Shown: positions 42,327 through 52,756, numbered from the stretch's first letter. The stretch is DNA of 64,000 nt from Vigna angularis (GCF_016808095.1 NC_068979.1:12737501-12801500), one strand, 5' to 3'. The notes: generated from the letters alone by a model not told the origin. Numbers and translations: made by a program.

Positions 42327-43030
42327 ATGGGGAATAGCATGCTTAGAGAGAAATGTTCTAATGACAATTAAGAAATGGCAATTGAAAAGATTTAAAATGG
42401 AAGAGATAAGGAAGAGAGAACTTATGAACTTGAGGACACGCCACTTGAAATGATCCAAGATAAGTGCCAAGGGTGGATCGTCACTTGCTTCTCACAAGAT
42501 AAGACCCAAAAGATGACTTAAAGACATAATTCTATCTCAAAGAAGATAAACAAATGAATGTAAATCACTCTTATATTCATTTAATCAAAGTTGTGTAGAA
42601 AAGGAGACCCCTAGGTTTCTTATATAACCTTTAGGATGAAGTAATTGGAGAGTTTTAAGGGATGTGGGACTTGGAATGGCTTCCAAGTCTGGACAACCAC
42701 ATTTTCAAGTGCTCGTTGTCCCACATCTCTTAATTCTTCCGTTCCTAAAGGGTTTATAAGCTTCCTAGCAAGTCTAGAAACTAAAAACTACAAACTATGC
42801 ATGTTTACTTGCACTACAAACAACAAAAGGAGAAAGCCTATTTGTTCTTCTTTTTCTTTAAGTCCAAGCGATGTGAAGTCCCACATTGCTTGTACTGTAA
42901 AGAAAAGAAGAGTTTATAAGCTTCTCTACAACTAGAAATAACGAAAGAACAAAAGAGGCAAATACAAGCCAATGAAACCTATTCTACTCTTTTTTTATGC
43001 TTGTGTCACTTTGAAAACTCTTCATTGTTG
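42327..43030. other. Unassigned segment between LTR-like unit and E4 LTR
   Basis: Non-coding. It holds two GTCCCACAT-type sites (near 42718 and 42877) and an inverted partner GATGTGGGACTTGG (42660), each near a TTTATAAGCTTC stretch. These resemble the start of small copia/TRIM LTRs, but no full unit can be drawn. Confidence 0.35.
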
Positions 43031-43491
43031 CCCCATTTATGATCATATCATCCGGGATCCTTTAAATAGAGTCAGAAAAGAGTAGAAACAAGGCCCGGTC
43101 CAAAAGAGTCGAAACAGAGCAAAAACTGGGCCTAATCCACGACGCTCGGGCGCCCAGGTGGTGGATGTCGATTTCTAGCACCCAAGCCTCCATTGGGCGT
43201 CCAAGCTTCGCGGTTGACTTTTCTGGTTGACTTTTCTATACTCTAGTTGACTTTTCTGACCTCTGATTGACTTTTCTGCATTCCAACTATTTAGTACTTT
43301 AACTCTTCCTTCAAATCATTCCGATAGCCTACAAAATTAAGGGAGTTTGGTGATAAAATCATCAAGTATAACCTCAACTCTCTTATTCACAAAACTAAAG
43401 CAAAAACACGAGTCAAAGCAGGTTTCTAAGTCAAAAAGGGTGCATTTAGCATCAAGTTACATCACAGATAACAATATTTTAAACCTTAACA

Positions 43492-44802
43492 CAACCCCAA
43501 ACTTAGAACTTTGCTTGTCCTCAAGCAAAACAAATTGTAACTTACTTTTTCAGAACAATCACCACAATGACTCAACCTTTTTCAAAATCTTTTTCTTCCA
43601 GGACAAGAGATCACTTTTATCAACTCAGCATAAAGATGTCAGTCAAGATATGCAGATGTCTTAATTCAATTAAAATTGCTCATATGTTTCAACAGATGTT
43701 ATTCTTAAGAATGATCAATCAACCAAGTAGAGATGTAATCAGAAATTCAGAGAACTACTCTTCACCAAAGAAAGTGTTTCACTCAAGCACTCAAAAGTGT
43801 ATCACTCAAGCACTCAAAAGTGTATAGTGAGGTGTTGGTGTTTCTTTCATTCTACTATCACAATGTCACACAAATTAATTTTTCCTTTCATTTAACCAAA
43901 ATCAAACATACTCACAAACATGTTTTTATCACAAGGGCTTTTCTTGGCTTGTAACTTGGTTAGGCTAAGAAGAAACATGGTTTTTCAGGAATGCAAAATC
44001 CTTGACTTAAGAGAGATATTTATGAATTTAACAATTACATACAGTTTATCTTTTCAAGAAGATCTTTTCTTATTCCCAACATTTTCCCTTGTAGTGAGCT
44101 TTTCTTTTTATTTTTTATTTTCTTTTGATTTCTTTTTTTTTTCTTTTTCTTTGTGCTCACTGCTTCTTTTTTTAGCAACCCCAAACTTGAACCTTTATCA
44201 ATACCTCACAAATATTCTCAACTCAACTCAAGGTAAAGAATTTAAAACAGGGTTTTCAAAGCATGCTTAAGGCTAAAGGTTCAAAGGATGGAACAAACTG
44301 TTCTCTTTTTATTTGGAAAAATTCATGAGTAGGCAAAAAAAATAAAGGGATAACAAAAGATGGCCTTGATCATATGAAACCTGCAAACAAGTAGTTCAAT
44401 CACAGAAAATTTGGGCAAAATCATTCATGCTTGCAAAGTAATAAAAATTATTCACAACAACTCTAAAGCCCAAAACTCACACAGGTAAACTCTCAAGTCC
44501 TAGAATTCAGAAAAACATCCTGCTCAGTATCTCAATTAAATTTTACATCAAGCACTTGTTTCATACTTTTTGAGCCATCACTTGTATATCAACACATCAT
44601 GCATCATCTCAACATCAATCAATACACTAGAATATCACAAAGCAATACTTATCACAAAACAATCACAATTGAATCAAAGCAGTGAAGTTCATTCAAGCAA
44701 AGTACAATAAATAAAAGAAAAAAATAAAACAAAAGCAAAATACAATCAATCAAAACAATAAAACAAAAATAGAAAAATAAAATAAAAGTTTGTAAAACAC
44801 TA
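43492..44802 (-). other. E4 3' spacer with hairpin and polypurine tract
   Basis: Homologous to the E5 and E1 spacers: CAACCCCAAACTTAGAAC (PPT on minus), then the perfect hairpin TTTGCTTGTCCTCAAGCAAA at 43510-43529. An A/T-rich remainder includes a poly-T tract near 44100-44175. No ORF2 is left; the spacer leads directly to the conserved motif. Confidence 0.7.
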
Positions 44803-44849
44803 GGTTGCCTCCCAGCAAGCGCTTCTTTAACGTCACTAGCTTGACCCAG
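44803..44849 (-). promoter_or_regulatory. Post-stop conserved motif, E4 copy
   Basis: On plus: GGTTGCCTCCCAGCAAGCGC then TTCTTTAACGTCACTAGC and TTGACCCAG. Same block as in E1, E2 and E5 on the opposite strand. Confidence 0.7.
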
Positions 44850-44859
44850 TCTTCATCAT

Positions 44860-45046
44860 CATAACATCCATCAGTAGATGTCTAATCACATAGCATCCAT
44901 CAGTAGATGCTAATATTTCTTATCTTCATTGGTATCCCTCAGTAGACACCAATCTTTCTCATCTTTATCGACATCCATTAGTAGATGCCTAATCACCTAA
45001 CATCCATTAGTAGATGTTGTAGAAGCATCCATCAGTAGATGATGTC
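44860..45046 (-). repeat. CATCAGTAGATG minisatellite (E4)
   Basis: At least seven units around CATCCATCAGTAGATGCTA, spaced irregularly. Same repeat as between motif copies in E5 and E1. The Cassandra composite inserts right after it. Confidence 0.8.
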
Positions 45047-45051
45047 ATTAC

Positions 45052-45361
45052 TGTGACACCCAGGCACTAATGAGGGCGGGGAGTGATCGCCGGTGCAAAA
45101 GGCACGAAGTGCAAGGGGCACAAACAAGGAGCGGCTCCTGGCAAGCTTCTAGTGGAAGGGACACATGGATGAATCGAACATACATCGGAATGAGAGGGAT
45201 CTAGAGAGTGTATAGGTATGGGACTATATAGTTGAAGGATAGCTTAAACAGATTGATTTGGCTACTCATATTACCAAAATGCATTTTCTTTTCGGTAGCC
45301 TAACCAATAAGAACTCTATGGTTAAGCGTGCTTAGCCTAGAGTTATTTAGGGATGGGTGAC
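45052..45361 (+). repeat. Cassandra 5' LTR, first part
   Basis: Starts TGTGACACCCAGGCAC and reaches the 5S-like block (AGAACTCTATGGTTAAGCG, TGCTTAGCC, GGATGGGTGAC). E5 is inserted exactly inside the C box with TSD GTGAC (45357-45361, 52752-52756). The rest of the LTR follows at 52757-52868. Confidence 0.9.
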
Positions 45362-46669
45362 TGATGGACAAATTTATGATCACCAAAATATGATGTCACA
45401 AACTTGTTTTACAATCGGCAAGTATGACCGAATCGTTTCAAGTAATAAACTCGGTAAGACCAAGTATCGTTCTCCCAAAGGACTCACGGCCCAGTTTAGT
45501 TATGTGATTCGTTGATTAGCTAAGACTTAAGAACAAAATAATTGGATTTTACTATGCAAAAGACGAAAATAAACATGTATGCATGAGGTTGATCAATGGC
45601 AAAAGCAAAAGACAAGCACTTTCAATGAAATATATATATGAATATGTTGTTGGGGTTCAATTTCATCTTATCCACTCTCATATATTTTAGGAATTCAACA
45701 TTCAAATCATCATTGTTAATGCCACTCTCTAAAGTACCTTTCAAAGAAGGCTTCTCCCTAATTACGAGTTCATACAATTCCTAGCATTCCTAATAATTAG
45801 TTCATCAAGTGCAGGAGCTTAACGACAACCAATATAATATTGGGAGAAATTCCCCGGATCTAGACTTCCCCGTACGTTCCCGTATCGACAAAATCAATAA
45901 TCATGCATTGAATGAGTTAAACAAAGCAAGCATTAAGCAAAGAGGAAAAACCTTAACTAATGATGAAAGAAAGCATAAATCTTAGATTAAGATGTAAGCA
46001 CAAATTCCATATATGAGAGCTTCAAAAAATTACATTGATTCCCCAACAAACATACAAGGTTTAGTTCACCATATTCATGGTGAACCTAGATGAACAATAA
46101 TGAAAGAATGAAAGAGATAGAAAAACCCGAGAAAGAGAATAGGAGAGCTGTCACCATCTCCCAATCTACCCCCAAGGGGTGAAGAGAGAGTGTTTGCTTC
46201 GTTTATGCCAAAGATACCTAACCCTAGGAAACCCTAAAGCTTAAATACCATTCGTAAATTACAAAAAGTCAAGCCCAAGCCCATTAAAGTGCCGCTCAGC
46301 GGTAAAATACCGCTCAGCGGTGATTGCGCGTCTCGTTTTCTCCCCTCAGCGGCCATTTTGCCCCTCAGCGGACCTCCCGCAACCTCTTGAGTGCCGCTCA
46401 GCGGTAAAATGCCGCTGAGCGGTGACTTCGACTTCTTCTTTTTGCACTCTTCGATTCCTTTTCTGATTCTATCTCTCTCCTTCTTCACTTCTTTCACTAA
46501 ATTCACCTTAAAACCTGCACAAAAACACTGAAATCAAGCATAAACCTGTCCAGCTCTCTTATTTCTGAAAATATGGATAAAAGTATGATTTCAAGCTAGT
46601 TTCTAAGTCTAAAGGTTGCTTTTAGTATCAATTTTAAGCATGAAAATAACAGTTTTCCAACTGTTATCA
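45362..46669 (-). repeat. E5 3' LTR (left)
   Basis: On minus starts TGATAACAGTTGGAAAACTG (terminal hairpin, GGAA loop) and ends TTTGTCCATCA. Four CCGCTSAGCGG palindromes and two CCCCTCAGCGG variants at 46290-46440 lie just upstream (minus sense) of a TATTTAAG box near 46229-46236. The minus ORF 46234-46506 is LTR sequence repeated in the other LTR and not a gene. Confidence 0.95.
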
Positions 46670-47949
46670 CAACCCCAAACTTAGAACTTTGCTTGTCCTC
46701 AAGCAAACAAAATGTAACTCAATCTCCAACCAATTCATATGATGGTTGACTCATTCAAAAATCCTCTTTTTCAAGATAAATAACAACTTCACTCAAACTT
46801 ATGACCAAGAGTTCAATCAAGATGTGCACATGCTTTAGTGTTCACAAAGTCATTTAATTTCCAACAAATGCTATTTTTCATGAATGATCAATCAATTAAG
46901 CATGGATGTTCATGTGCTTATGGACTATTTCCTCACTAGGTAAAGTGTTTCACTCAACACACAAGTGTATAAGAGGTGAGGTGTTTCACTCCTTCACTCT
47001 ATTATCACAATGTCACACGAATCAACTTTGCCTTTCATTTTACCACAATCAAAAACATTCACAAGCATGCATCATCACAAGGACTTTTCAATGGCTTATA
47101 ATGTGGCTGGGCTAACAAGAAAATTGGTTTTTCTGGATCACAAAATCCTTGAGTTAAGAGAATCATAACAACACAATCATCTTATTCATTCTCAACTTTC
47201 TTTTACCTTTGCATTTGCATTGAGCTTTACTTCTTTTTCTTTTCTCTTTGCATATTCTTACTTTTTTTTTTTAGCTCTTAGCTCAATGCTTTTCTTTTCA
47301 TGTTTTCCCAACAACCCCAAACTTGAACATTTAACAATACCATACAAGATCTTCTACTTAACTCAAGGTAAAGATTTTCAATCAAAGGTTTTCAGTGTAT
47401 GTTCAAGGCTAAGGGTTCAAAGGATAGAACACAACGTGTTCTCTTTTAGTAGGCTAACTTTATGAATTTGGCCAATAAAAAGGGTTCCAACAAATGGCCT
47501 TGATCACATGATGCAAAACAAGCAATTGATTCTATCATAGAAAACCTGGGCAAAATCATTCATGCTTTCAAAGTAATAGCATTCAATCATACCAAAAACT
47601 CTGGAGCTCAAAACCTCACATATAAGCTCATTCACATTTGACATACACATCCTGCTTAATCTCACAATCACAATCATGATATCATGCATTTGTTCACAAA
47701 GCTTGTGAATCACCCGTATAAGCATTTTAATGTGCACATCTATCTCAACATCAATCAATCAATAAGCATCATCAAGCAGTACTTATCACACAATCATAGT
47801 TAATAGCAAACCATCATAACAAACCAGGTTTTCAATAGAGTACATCAAACCCTAATCTAAAAACAAAAACAAATAAGTTCAGAAAACTTAAACCACAAAA
47901 GCATAATCATATGATAGCATTCATCAGTAAATGCTATCTCAGCTCCTCA
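46670..47949 (-). other. E5 3' spacer with polypurine tract and hairpin
   Basis: PPT AAGTTTGGGGTTG on minus (plus 46670-46682) and the hairpin TTTGCTTGTCCTCAAGCAAA at 46688-46707. The remaining 1.2 kb between the ORF2 stop and the PPT has no ORF of note; a T-rich run lies near 47225-47275. Confidence 0.8.
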
Positions 47950-49185
47950 TCAGTCTGAGCTGTCCTCTGTATCTTCCTCTTCCTCCTCATCTTCATCATC
48001 ATCAAATGCATCCTCCTCCTCAGCTTCATCTTCTTCCATCTCTCTAGCTGAAGCTTCAGCTGCTCCAACTCCTCCTCCATGTACTGGATCTTCTGGCCAA
48101 GCTACTACATTGTGGAATTCATCCATAGTCCACCTGTGGGCTGGAGGTGTATCATACATCCCCACTATCATCTCAGCAGTGGCCACCTGCCCTCTGTGAA
48201 TGGACTGCAACTGAGCACCTATAAGAGACATATACATGTCCCTCATCTGAAATGGTTCTGCTTCATGTGTATCAGCAGATGTCTGGCTCTCTGCTGGCCC
48301 TCTTTCTCTACGAGCCCGGCGTGGTGGAACTGGCTGAGCAGCATCCTCACCTCCACAGTACTGTCTATAATAGGCCTCATCAATAGCTTTTCTTGGCCTC
48401 TCAAATGGTGGAACAGAAGTGTCCACCCCAGCTAGCTTGCAAAGGTGAGTGATCAAAGAAGGATGTCCTAGTGGTGCTTTGTTGTTTGAGGTGTTAGCAC
48501 ATACACTAATTTCATCAGCTATCACCTGCCCAATATTAACATTCAAATTTCTGATAGCACAGTAGATGAATAGTGCCCTGCTGAGAGTAATATCTGACAC
48601 ATGTGAACATGGCTGAATGTTGGCATGAGAAAATGCCATCCAATATTTTGCAAGAGGATTCAAATCTATCCTCCTAATGTTAACCACTAAGCCAGATCTA
48701 TTCCTTTGGAAGTGTCCTCCAGGTATACACAACACTCTCTCCACATCCTCAAAATCAGCACCTTCCTCCATGCAAAGAGCAAACTGACATTGCTCACCAG
48801 CCCACACAGTATCCAGGAAGTTGTTGATAGAATCAGGGTCATACCTGATAGCATGGCCTCTGACATAGCCCAAATAATTCTCAGCTGGATAATCACCAAT
48901 CTTCTTTGCATTGGTGTAAAATTCCTTCACCACAGCTATGTTGGCAGGTGCAGGATAAGTGGCTAGCTTTCCCCAATCATTCCCTAACACTTGCTCTCCA
49001 AATTGAGGAGCAAAGTTAGGTATCATTCCAACCTTTCTCTCCATCAGAAGTCTCCTGTCCTGAACCACCCTAAAGTGCTTCTCATGTTTCCTAGAGAGGA
49101 ACCTGCCAGAATGGGGTTGCTCTGGTTCCTTTTCCTTTCTCTTGGTTGCCATGGTTTTCAATCTTTTTCCTGATGAAGATGCCAT
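47950..49185 (-). CDS. E5 ORF2, putative plant transposon protein
   Basis: 411 codons from ATG 49185, uninterrupted. I chose this Met (MASSSGKR) rather than an in-frame Met 22 codons upstream because the E1 copy also starts here (MTSSSGKR) and a splice acceptor TGTAG lies 3 nt before it. Order: basic N-terminus (KRKEKEPEQPHSGRFLSRKHEKH in two parts), a globular middle (YPAPANIAVVKEFYTNAKK, YVRGHAIRYDPDSINNFL, GEQCQFALCMEEGADFEDV, GHFQRN, AKYWMAFSHANIQP, GHPSLITHLCKLAGV), MRDMYMSLIGAQLQSIHRGQ, and an about 40-residue acidic D/E tail. No transmembrane helix or catalytic motif seen. It occupies the env-like position of Athila elements but is not env-like. Function unknown. Confidence 0.88.
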   Translation of the reverse strand: MASSSGKRLKTMATKRKEKEPEQPHSGRFLSRKHEKHFRVVQDRRLLMERKVGMIPNFAPQFGEQVLGNDWGKLATYPAPANIAVVKEFYTNAKKIGDYPAENYLGYVRGHAIRYDPDSINNFLDTVWAGEQCQFALCMEEGADFEDVERVLCIPGGHFQRNRSGLVVNIRRIDLNPLAKYWMAFSHANIQPCSHVSDITLSRALFIYCAIRNLNVNIGQVIADEISVCANTSNNKAPLGHPSLITHLCKLAGVDTSVPPFERPRKAIDEAYYRQYCGGEDAAQPVPPRRARRERGPAESQTSADTHEAEPFQMRDMYMSLIGAQLQSIHRGQVATAEMIVGMYDTPPAHRWTMDEFHNVVAWPEDPVHGGGVGAAEASAREMEEDEAEEEDAFDDDEDEEEEEDTEDSSD

Positions 49186-49187
49186 TC

Positions 49188-49606
49188 CTACATTCAAAAC
49201 ACAAACAAAACCACATAACATGATGTTAATCATTAGTAAAACACAGAACACAACTCCTTTCGAAGCTAAACCACCGCTGAGGGCCAGAATTTCCCCTCAG
49301 CGCCACCAGTGCCACAGTCCAACACACAAAAACTCAGAACAACCAAATCTGGCAGAGTGCCGCTCAGCGGCAGATTACCCCTCAGCGGTAACTCTGCAGA
49401 TTTTTGAAAAACCTATTTTAAAGCTGTCCTAACTCCACCCAAATGCAATTTTCAGTTTTCCAGTTCATGATCATGCAGTTTAATTGGTTCAAACATCAAA
49501 TATATCATCAAATCATGCATAGAAATCAAAACCCCTAAATATTCATGCTTTGACAATCACATTCAAATTCAAGAACCCTAGAATGAACAAAATGCATTTT
49601 ACTTAC
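49188..49606 (-). other. Predicted intron in the ORF2 5' UTR (E5)
   Basis: Donor CAA|GTAAGT (minus, at 49606) and acceptor TTTTGAATGTAG|GA (ending at 49188), 419 nt, immediately before the ORF2 start. Conserved with E1 in position and splice-site sequence. Confidence 0.5.
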
Positions 49607-49930
49607 TTGGGTGGAGATGCTAGATGCAATGAGAATGCTTCCAAGCTAGAATGCTCTCTTCCAACCCCAAACTTTGATGGCACACTAGTGAAAAAGTGAG
49701 TGGAAGAGATATTTTCTTAAGAGGGAAGAGTGAAAAGATGTGGAAAACCTAGGAGAAGGTGTGTGGAAGTGTTTGTGCAGAGAAAAGCCTGAAAGTATGA
49801 GCAAGTGCGCAGCTTAGGGTTTAAGAATACCCTAATGGGCTCGGGTCCTGCTAAGGGGAACTAAAGCCCAATCTGCGAGAGTACCGCTCAGCGGTAAAAT
49901 ACCGCTCAGCGGCACTTTCGTGATGTGCTC
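49607..49930 (-). promoter_or_regulatory. Promoter-like block upstream of ORF2 (E5)
   Basis: Two palindromes ACCGCTCAGCGG and CCGCTCAGCGG lie at 49880-49915, then on minus CATTAGGGTATTCTTAAACC (about 49817-49836), TATA-like and similar to the LTR promoter (GGTATTTAAGCTTTAGGG). A purine/pyrimidine-biased leader follows up to the intron donor. Inferred internal promoter. Confidence 0.45.
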
Positions 49931-50053
49931 CTCTCCTTCTTTTCTTAACCTACGTGACTTCCCTACATGCCCCTCATGGGTTCCCTGCAATTCAATGTTA
50001 AAAATGCTTATGCAAATCCTAACTAAAATAAACAAACAGAAACAATCAATCAA

Positions 50054-50385
50054 CTGGGTTGCCTCCCAGGTAGCGCTTGTTTAACGTCACGAGCCTGACC
50101 CAAAATCCACCAACACCCATCAGTAGGTGTTTCAAACTTACCAGCACCCATCAGTAGGTGCAAAATTTTCTCACTAACACCCATCATTAGATGTTACAAA
50201 CCTAGTATCCTTCAGTAGATACTTAACCACCTAGCATCCTTCAGTAGATGCTGGATCCAACACAATATTTACAAGATAATGTCCACAGGTTAAAAATTAT
50301 AAAACTAAAATCAAAATCAAAAGTTTGTCAATCATTGGGTTGCCTCCCAGCAAGCGCTCTTTTAACGTCATTAGCTTGACCCAAT
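50054..50385 (-). repeat. Motif - minisatellite - motif cassette (E5)
   Basis: Two copies of the conserved motif, 50054-50103 (CTGGGTTGCCTCCCAGG end, perfect inverted repeat) and 50335-50385, enclose the CATCAGTAGGTG minisatellite (50104-50260). Same layout as 20294-20590 in E1. The first-transcribed copy (50385-50335 on minus) lies at the end of ORF1. Confidence 0.75.
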
Positions 50386-51205
50386 AAAGTTCAAGTTCCT
50401 TCTTCTTTTTCTTCTTTCTACTGAACTTCTTCAGAAATTTGATCAAACCAGGAACCTGTTGCAGTGTCTCAATCATAGGAACTTTAATCTCCAATTTCTT
50501 GAAGATTTCCATTAAGCACTTAAATTTCTTTTCCTTCCTATGATTCTTCTTTAGATGAGGATGGGATTTTTCATATGATTTCTTCTTCTTTCCTCTCATC
50601 TTCTTTTTCTTCCTTTTTCTCTCCCTAAAATTTCTCTTTTTCCTTTCTTTCATTTTTTTCTTCCCTTTTCTTTTTCTTTTCAACTTCTTTATTTTCACAC
50701 AAATCTTCTTTCTCTCTTCTCTCTCAACCACTTCTTTCTCTTTTTCTTCATCTTTATTTTTCTCACTCAACTCTTCTTTCTCTTTTCTCTCTATCTTTTC
50801 CGCATCTCCCTCTATTTTTTTCTCATCAAGAATCTTGTCACTTTCAGTGACATTGGTTTGCCCTTCTTCCTTAAGGTTAACTTCAGTATTAACCTCATCA
50901 TTCAATCTCTGACTAATGTAACGAAAGTGCATCTCCATCCTTTTACATGATTCTTCAATGCTTTTCTGAGTAGAGTCGGAATTTTTCAAAAATCGTTGAA
51001 GGGTGTCCTCCAAACTTTCTGATAGAGAGGGTTTTCGCTGCCATTGTTGTTGTGGTTGGTTCTCAAATTGTCCAGCAGCTTGCCAAAATTGGCTTTGATC
51101 CATGCTTGAGTGAGGTTCCCACCAGTGGTTGAGATTACTTTGGTAGAATTGAGTGCCCATATAGTTAAATTCTTGACCAAATTGCATTCTGCAGACATTA
51201 GGCAC
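50297..51205 (-). CDS. E5 ORF1, shortened gag-like protein
   Basis: 302 codons on minus. The N-terminus MPNVCRMQFGQEFNYMGTQF corresponds to the region after the zinc knuckle of related gag proteins, so the capsid core seen in E1 and E2 is missing. Then QNQPQQQWQRKPSLSE-type linker, LQRFLKNSDSTQKSIEESCK, NLKEEGQTNVTE, a very long K/E/R-rich stretch (about residues 125-230), and EIFKKLEIKVPMIETLQQVP, the linker that precedes the protease in E1 and E2. The frame then runs through the conserved motif and ends in a random tail; no protease follows. E4 shows the same join, so this gag form is inherited and was not made by this copy. Start at 51205 is the first Met; a spliced start is possible. Confidence 0.65.
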   Translation of the reverse strand: MPNVCRMQFGQEFNYMGTQFYQSNLNHWWEPHSSMDQSQFWQAAGQFENQPQQQWQRKPSLSESLEDTLQRFLKNSDSTQKSIEESCKRMEMHFRYISQRLNDEVNTEVNLKEEGQTNVTESDKILDEKKIEGDAEKIERKEKEELSEKNKDEEKEKEVVEREERKKICVKIKKLKRKRKGKKKMKERKKRNFRERKRKKKKMRGKKKKSYEKSHPHLKKNHRKEKKFKCLMEIFKKLEIKVPMIETLQQVPGLIKFLKKFSRKKKKKKELELYWVKLMTLKERLLGGNPMIDKLLILILVL

Positions 51206-51443
51206 AAAACCCTAAAAACAATTGTTAGCACAAAAAGATATAAAAGAAGATATAAGATCAAAGATAAGAAGATAAAAACAGAAAACAGAAAAAATAAAAT
51301 AAAATAAAATAAAAACAGAAAAATAAAATAAAATAAAAACAGAAAAAATAAAAACAGAAATTCAAATTTAAAGTCAAAGATAATCAATAATCACACAAAT
51401 TAACCAGTTAAACCACGAGTCCCCGGCAACGGCGCCAAAAACT
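51206..51443 (-). promoter_or_regulatory. E5 primer-binding site and leader
   Basis: On minus AGTTTT then TGGCGCCGTTGCCGGGGA (plus 51420-51437), a perfect match to the 18-base tRNA-Asp primer site. The leader has AAAATAAAAT-type simple repeats at 51284-51360 (plus strand). Confidence 0.92.
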
Positions 51444-52751
51444 TGATGGACAAATTTATGATCACCAAAATATGATGTCACAAACTTGTTTTACAATCGG
51501 CAAGTATGACCGAATCGTTTCAAGTAATAAACTCGGTAAGACCAAGTATCGTTCTCCCAAAGGACTCACGGCCCAGTTTAGTTATGTGATTCGTTGATTA
51601 GCTAAGACTTAAGAACAAAATAATTGGATTTTACTATGCAAAAGACGAAAATAAACATGTATGCATGAGGTTGATCAATGGCAAAAGCAAAAGACAAGCA
51701 CTTTCAATGAAATATATATATGAATATGTTGTTGGGGTTCAATTTCATCTTATCCACTCTCATATATTTTAGGAATTCAACATTCAAATCATCATTGTTA
51801 ATGCCACTCTCTAAAGTACCTTTCAAAGAAGGTTTCTCCCTAATTACGAGTTCATACAATTCCTAGCATTCCTAATAATTAGTTCATCAAGTGCAGGAGC
51901 TTAACGACAACCAATATAATATTGGGAGAAATTCCCCGGATCTAGACTTCCCCGTACGTTCCCGTATCGACAAAATCAATAATCATGCATTGAATGAGTT
52001 AAACAAAGCAAGCATTAAGCAAAGAGGAAAAACCCTAACTAATGATGAAAGAAAGCATAAATCTTAGATTAAGATGTAAGCACAAATTCCATATATGAGA
52101 GCTTCAAAAAATTACATTGATTCTCCAACAAACATACAAGGTTTAGTTCACCATATTCATGGTGAACCTAGATGAACAATAATGAAAGAATGAAAGAGAT
52201 AGAAAAACCCGAGAAAGAGAATAGGAGAGCTGTCACCATCTCCCAATCTACCCCCAAGGGGTGAAGAGAGAGTGTTTGCTTCGTTTATGCCAAAGATACC
52301 TAACCCTAGGAAACCCTAAAGCTTAAATACCATTCGTAAATTACAAAAAGTCAAGCCCAAGCCCATTAAAGTGCCGCTCAGCGATAAAATACCGCTCAGC
52401 GGTGACTGCGCGTCTCGTTTTCTCCCCTCAGCGGCCATTTTGCCCCTCAGCGGACCTCCCGCAACCTCTTGAGTGCCGCTCAGCGGTAAAATGCCGCTGA
52501 GCGGTGACTTCGACTTCTTCTTTTTGCACTCTTCGATTCCTTTTCTGATTCTATCTCTCTCCTTCTTCACTTCTTTCACTAAATTCACCTTAAAACCTGC
52601 ACAAAAACACTGAAATCAAGCATAAACCTGTCCAGCTCTCTTATTTCTGAAAATATGGATAAAAGTATGATTTCAAGCTAGTTTCTAAGTCTAAAGGTTG
52701 CTTTTAGTATCAATTTTAAGCATGAAAATAACAGTTTTTCAACTGTTATCA
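51444..52751 (-). repeat. E5 5' LTR (right)
   Basis: 1308 bp, about six substitutions from the left LTR (for example CAGCGA/CAGCGG near 52384). On minus starts TGATAACAGTTGAAAAACTG (hairpin with GAAA loop), ends TTTGTCCATCA. Palindrome block at 52370-52510. Confidence 0.95.
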
Positions 52752-52756
52752 GTGAC

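Larger units (their letters stand above)
39642..43491 (-). repeat. E4 3' LTR (left), interrupted
   Basis: Closely matches the partial right LTR over its first about 470 bp (the right copy lacks about 40 bp near 63860). On minus it starts TGTTAAGGTTTAAAATATTG just after the PPT (plus 43492-43504, CAACCCCAAACTT). 43137-43210 has a GC-rich block (GCTCGGGCGCCC), 43214-43280 four TTGACT cores. A block of foreign DNA (40545 to about 43030) interrupts it. Confidence 0.8.
45362..52751 (-). mobile_element. Athila-like element E5, young and non-autonomous
   Basis: Perfect TSD GTGAC and two 1308-bp LTRs that differ by about six bases by eye. Interior on minus: tRNA-Asp primer site, shortened gag ORF, motif/minisatellite/motif, promoter-like block, intron, intact ORF2, spacer, PPT. 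There is no protease, RT, RNase H or integrase, so it must have moved with enzymes supplied by a related element. It is the best-preserved member of the ORF2-bearing group here. Confidence 0.95.

Noticed and set aside
44860..45046. CRISPR-like array of CATCAGTAGATG repeats
   Set aside because: Units are short, degenerate and irregularly spaced, in a plant retroelement; no cas genes. It is a minisatellite.
46234..46506. A 90-codon minus ORF repeated at 52316-52588
   Set aside because: Same reason: both are in the E5 LTRs, over the palindrome block and R region.
47950..49251. ORF2 as an envelope-like protein
   Set aside because: It is in the env position, but I see no signal peptide, transmembrane helix or glycosylation-rich ectodomain; the tail is acidic and the N-terminus basic.
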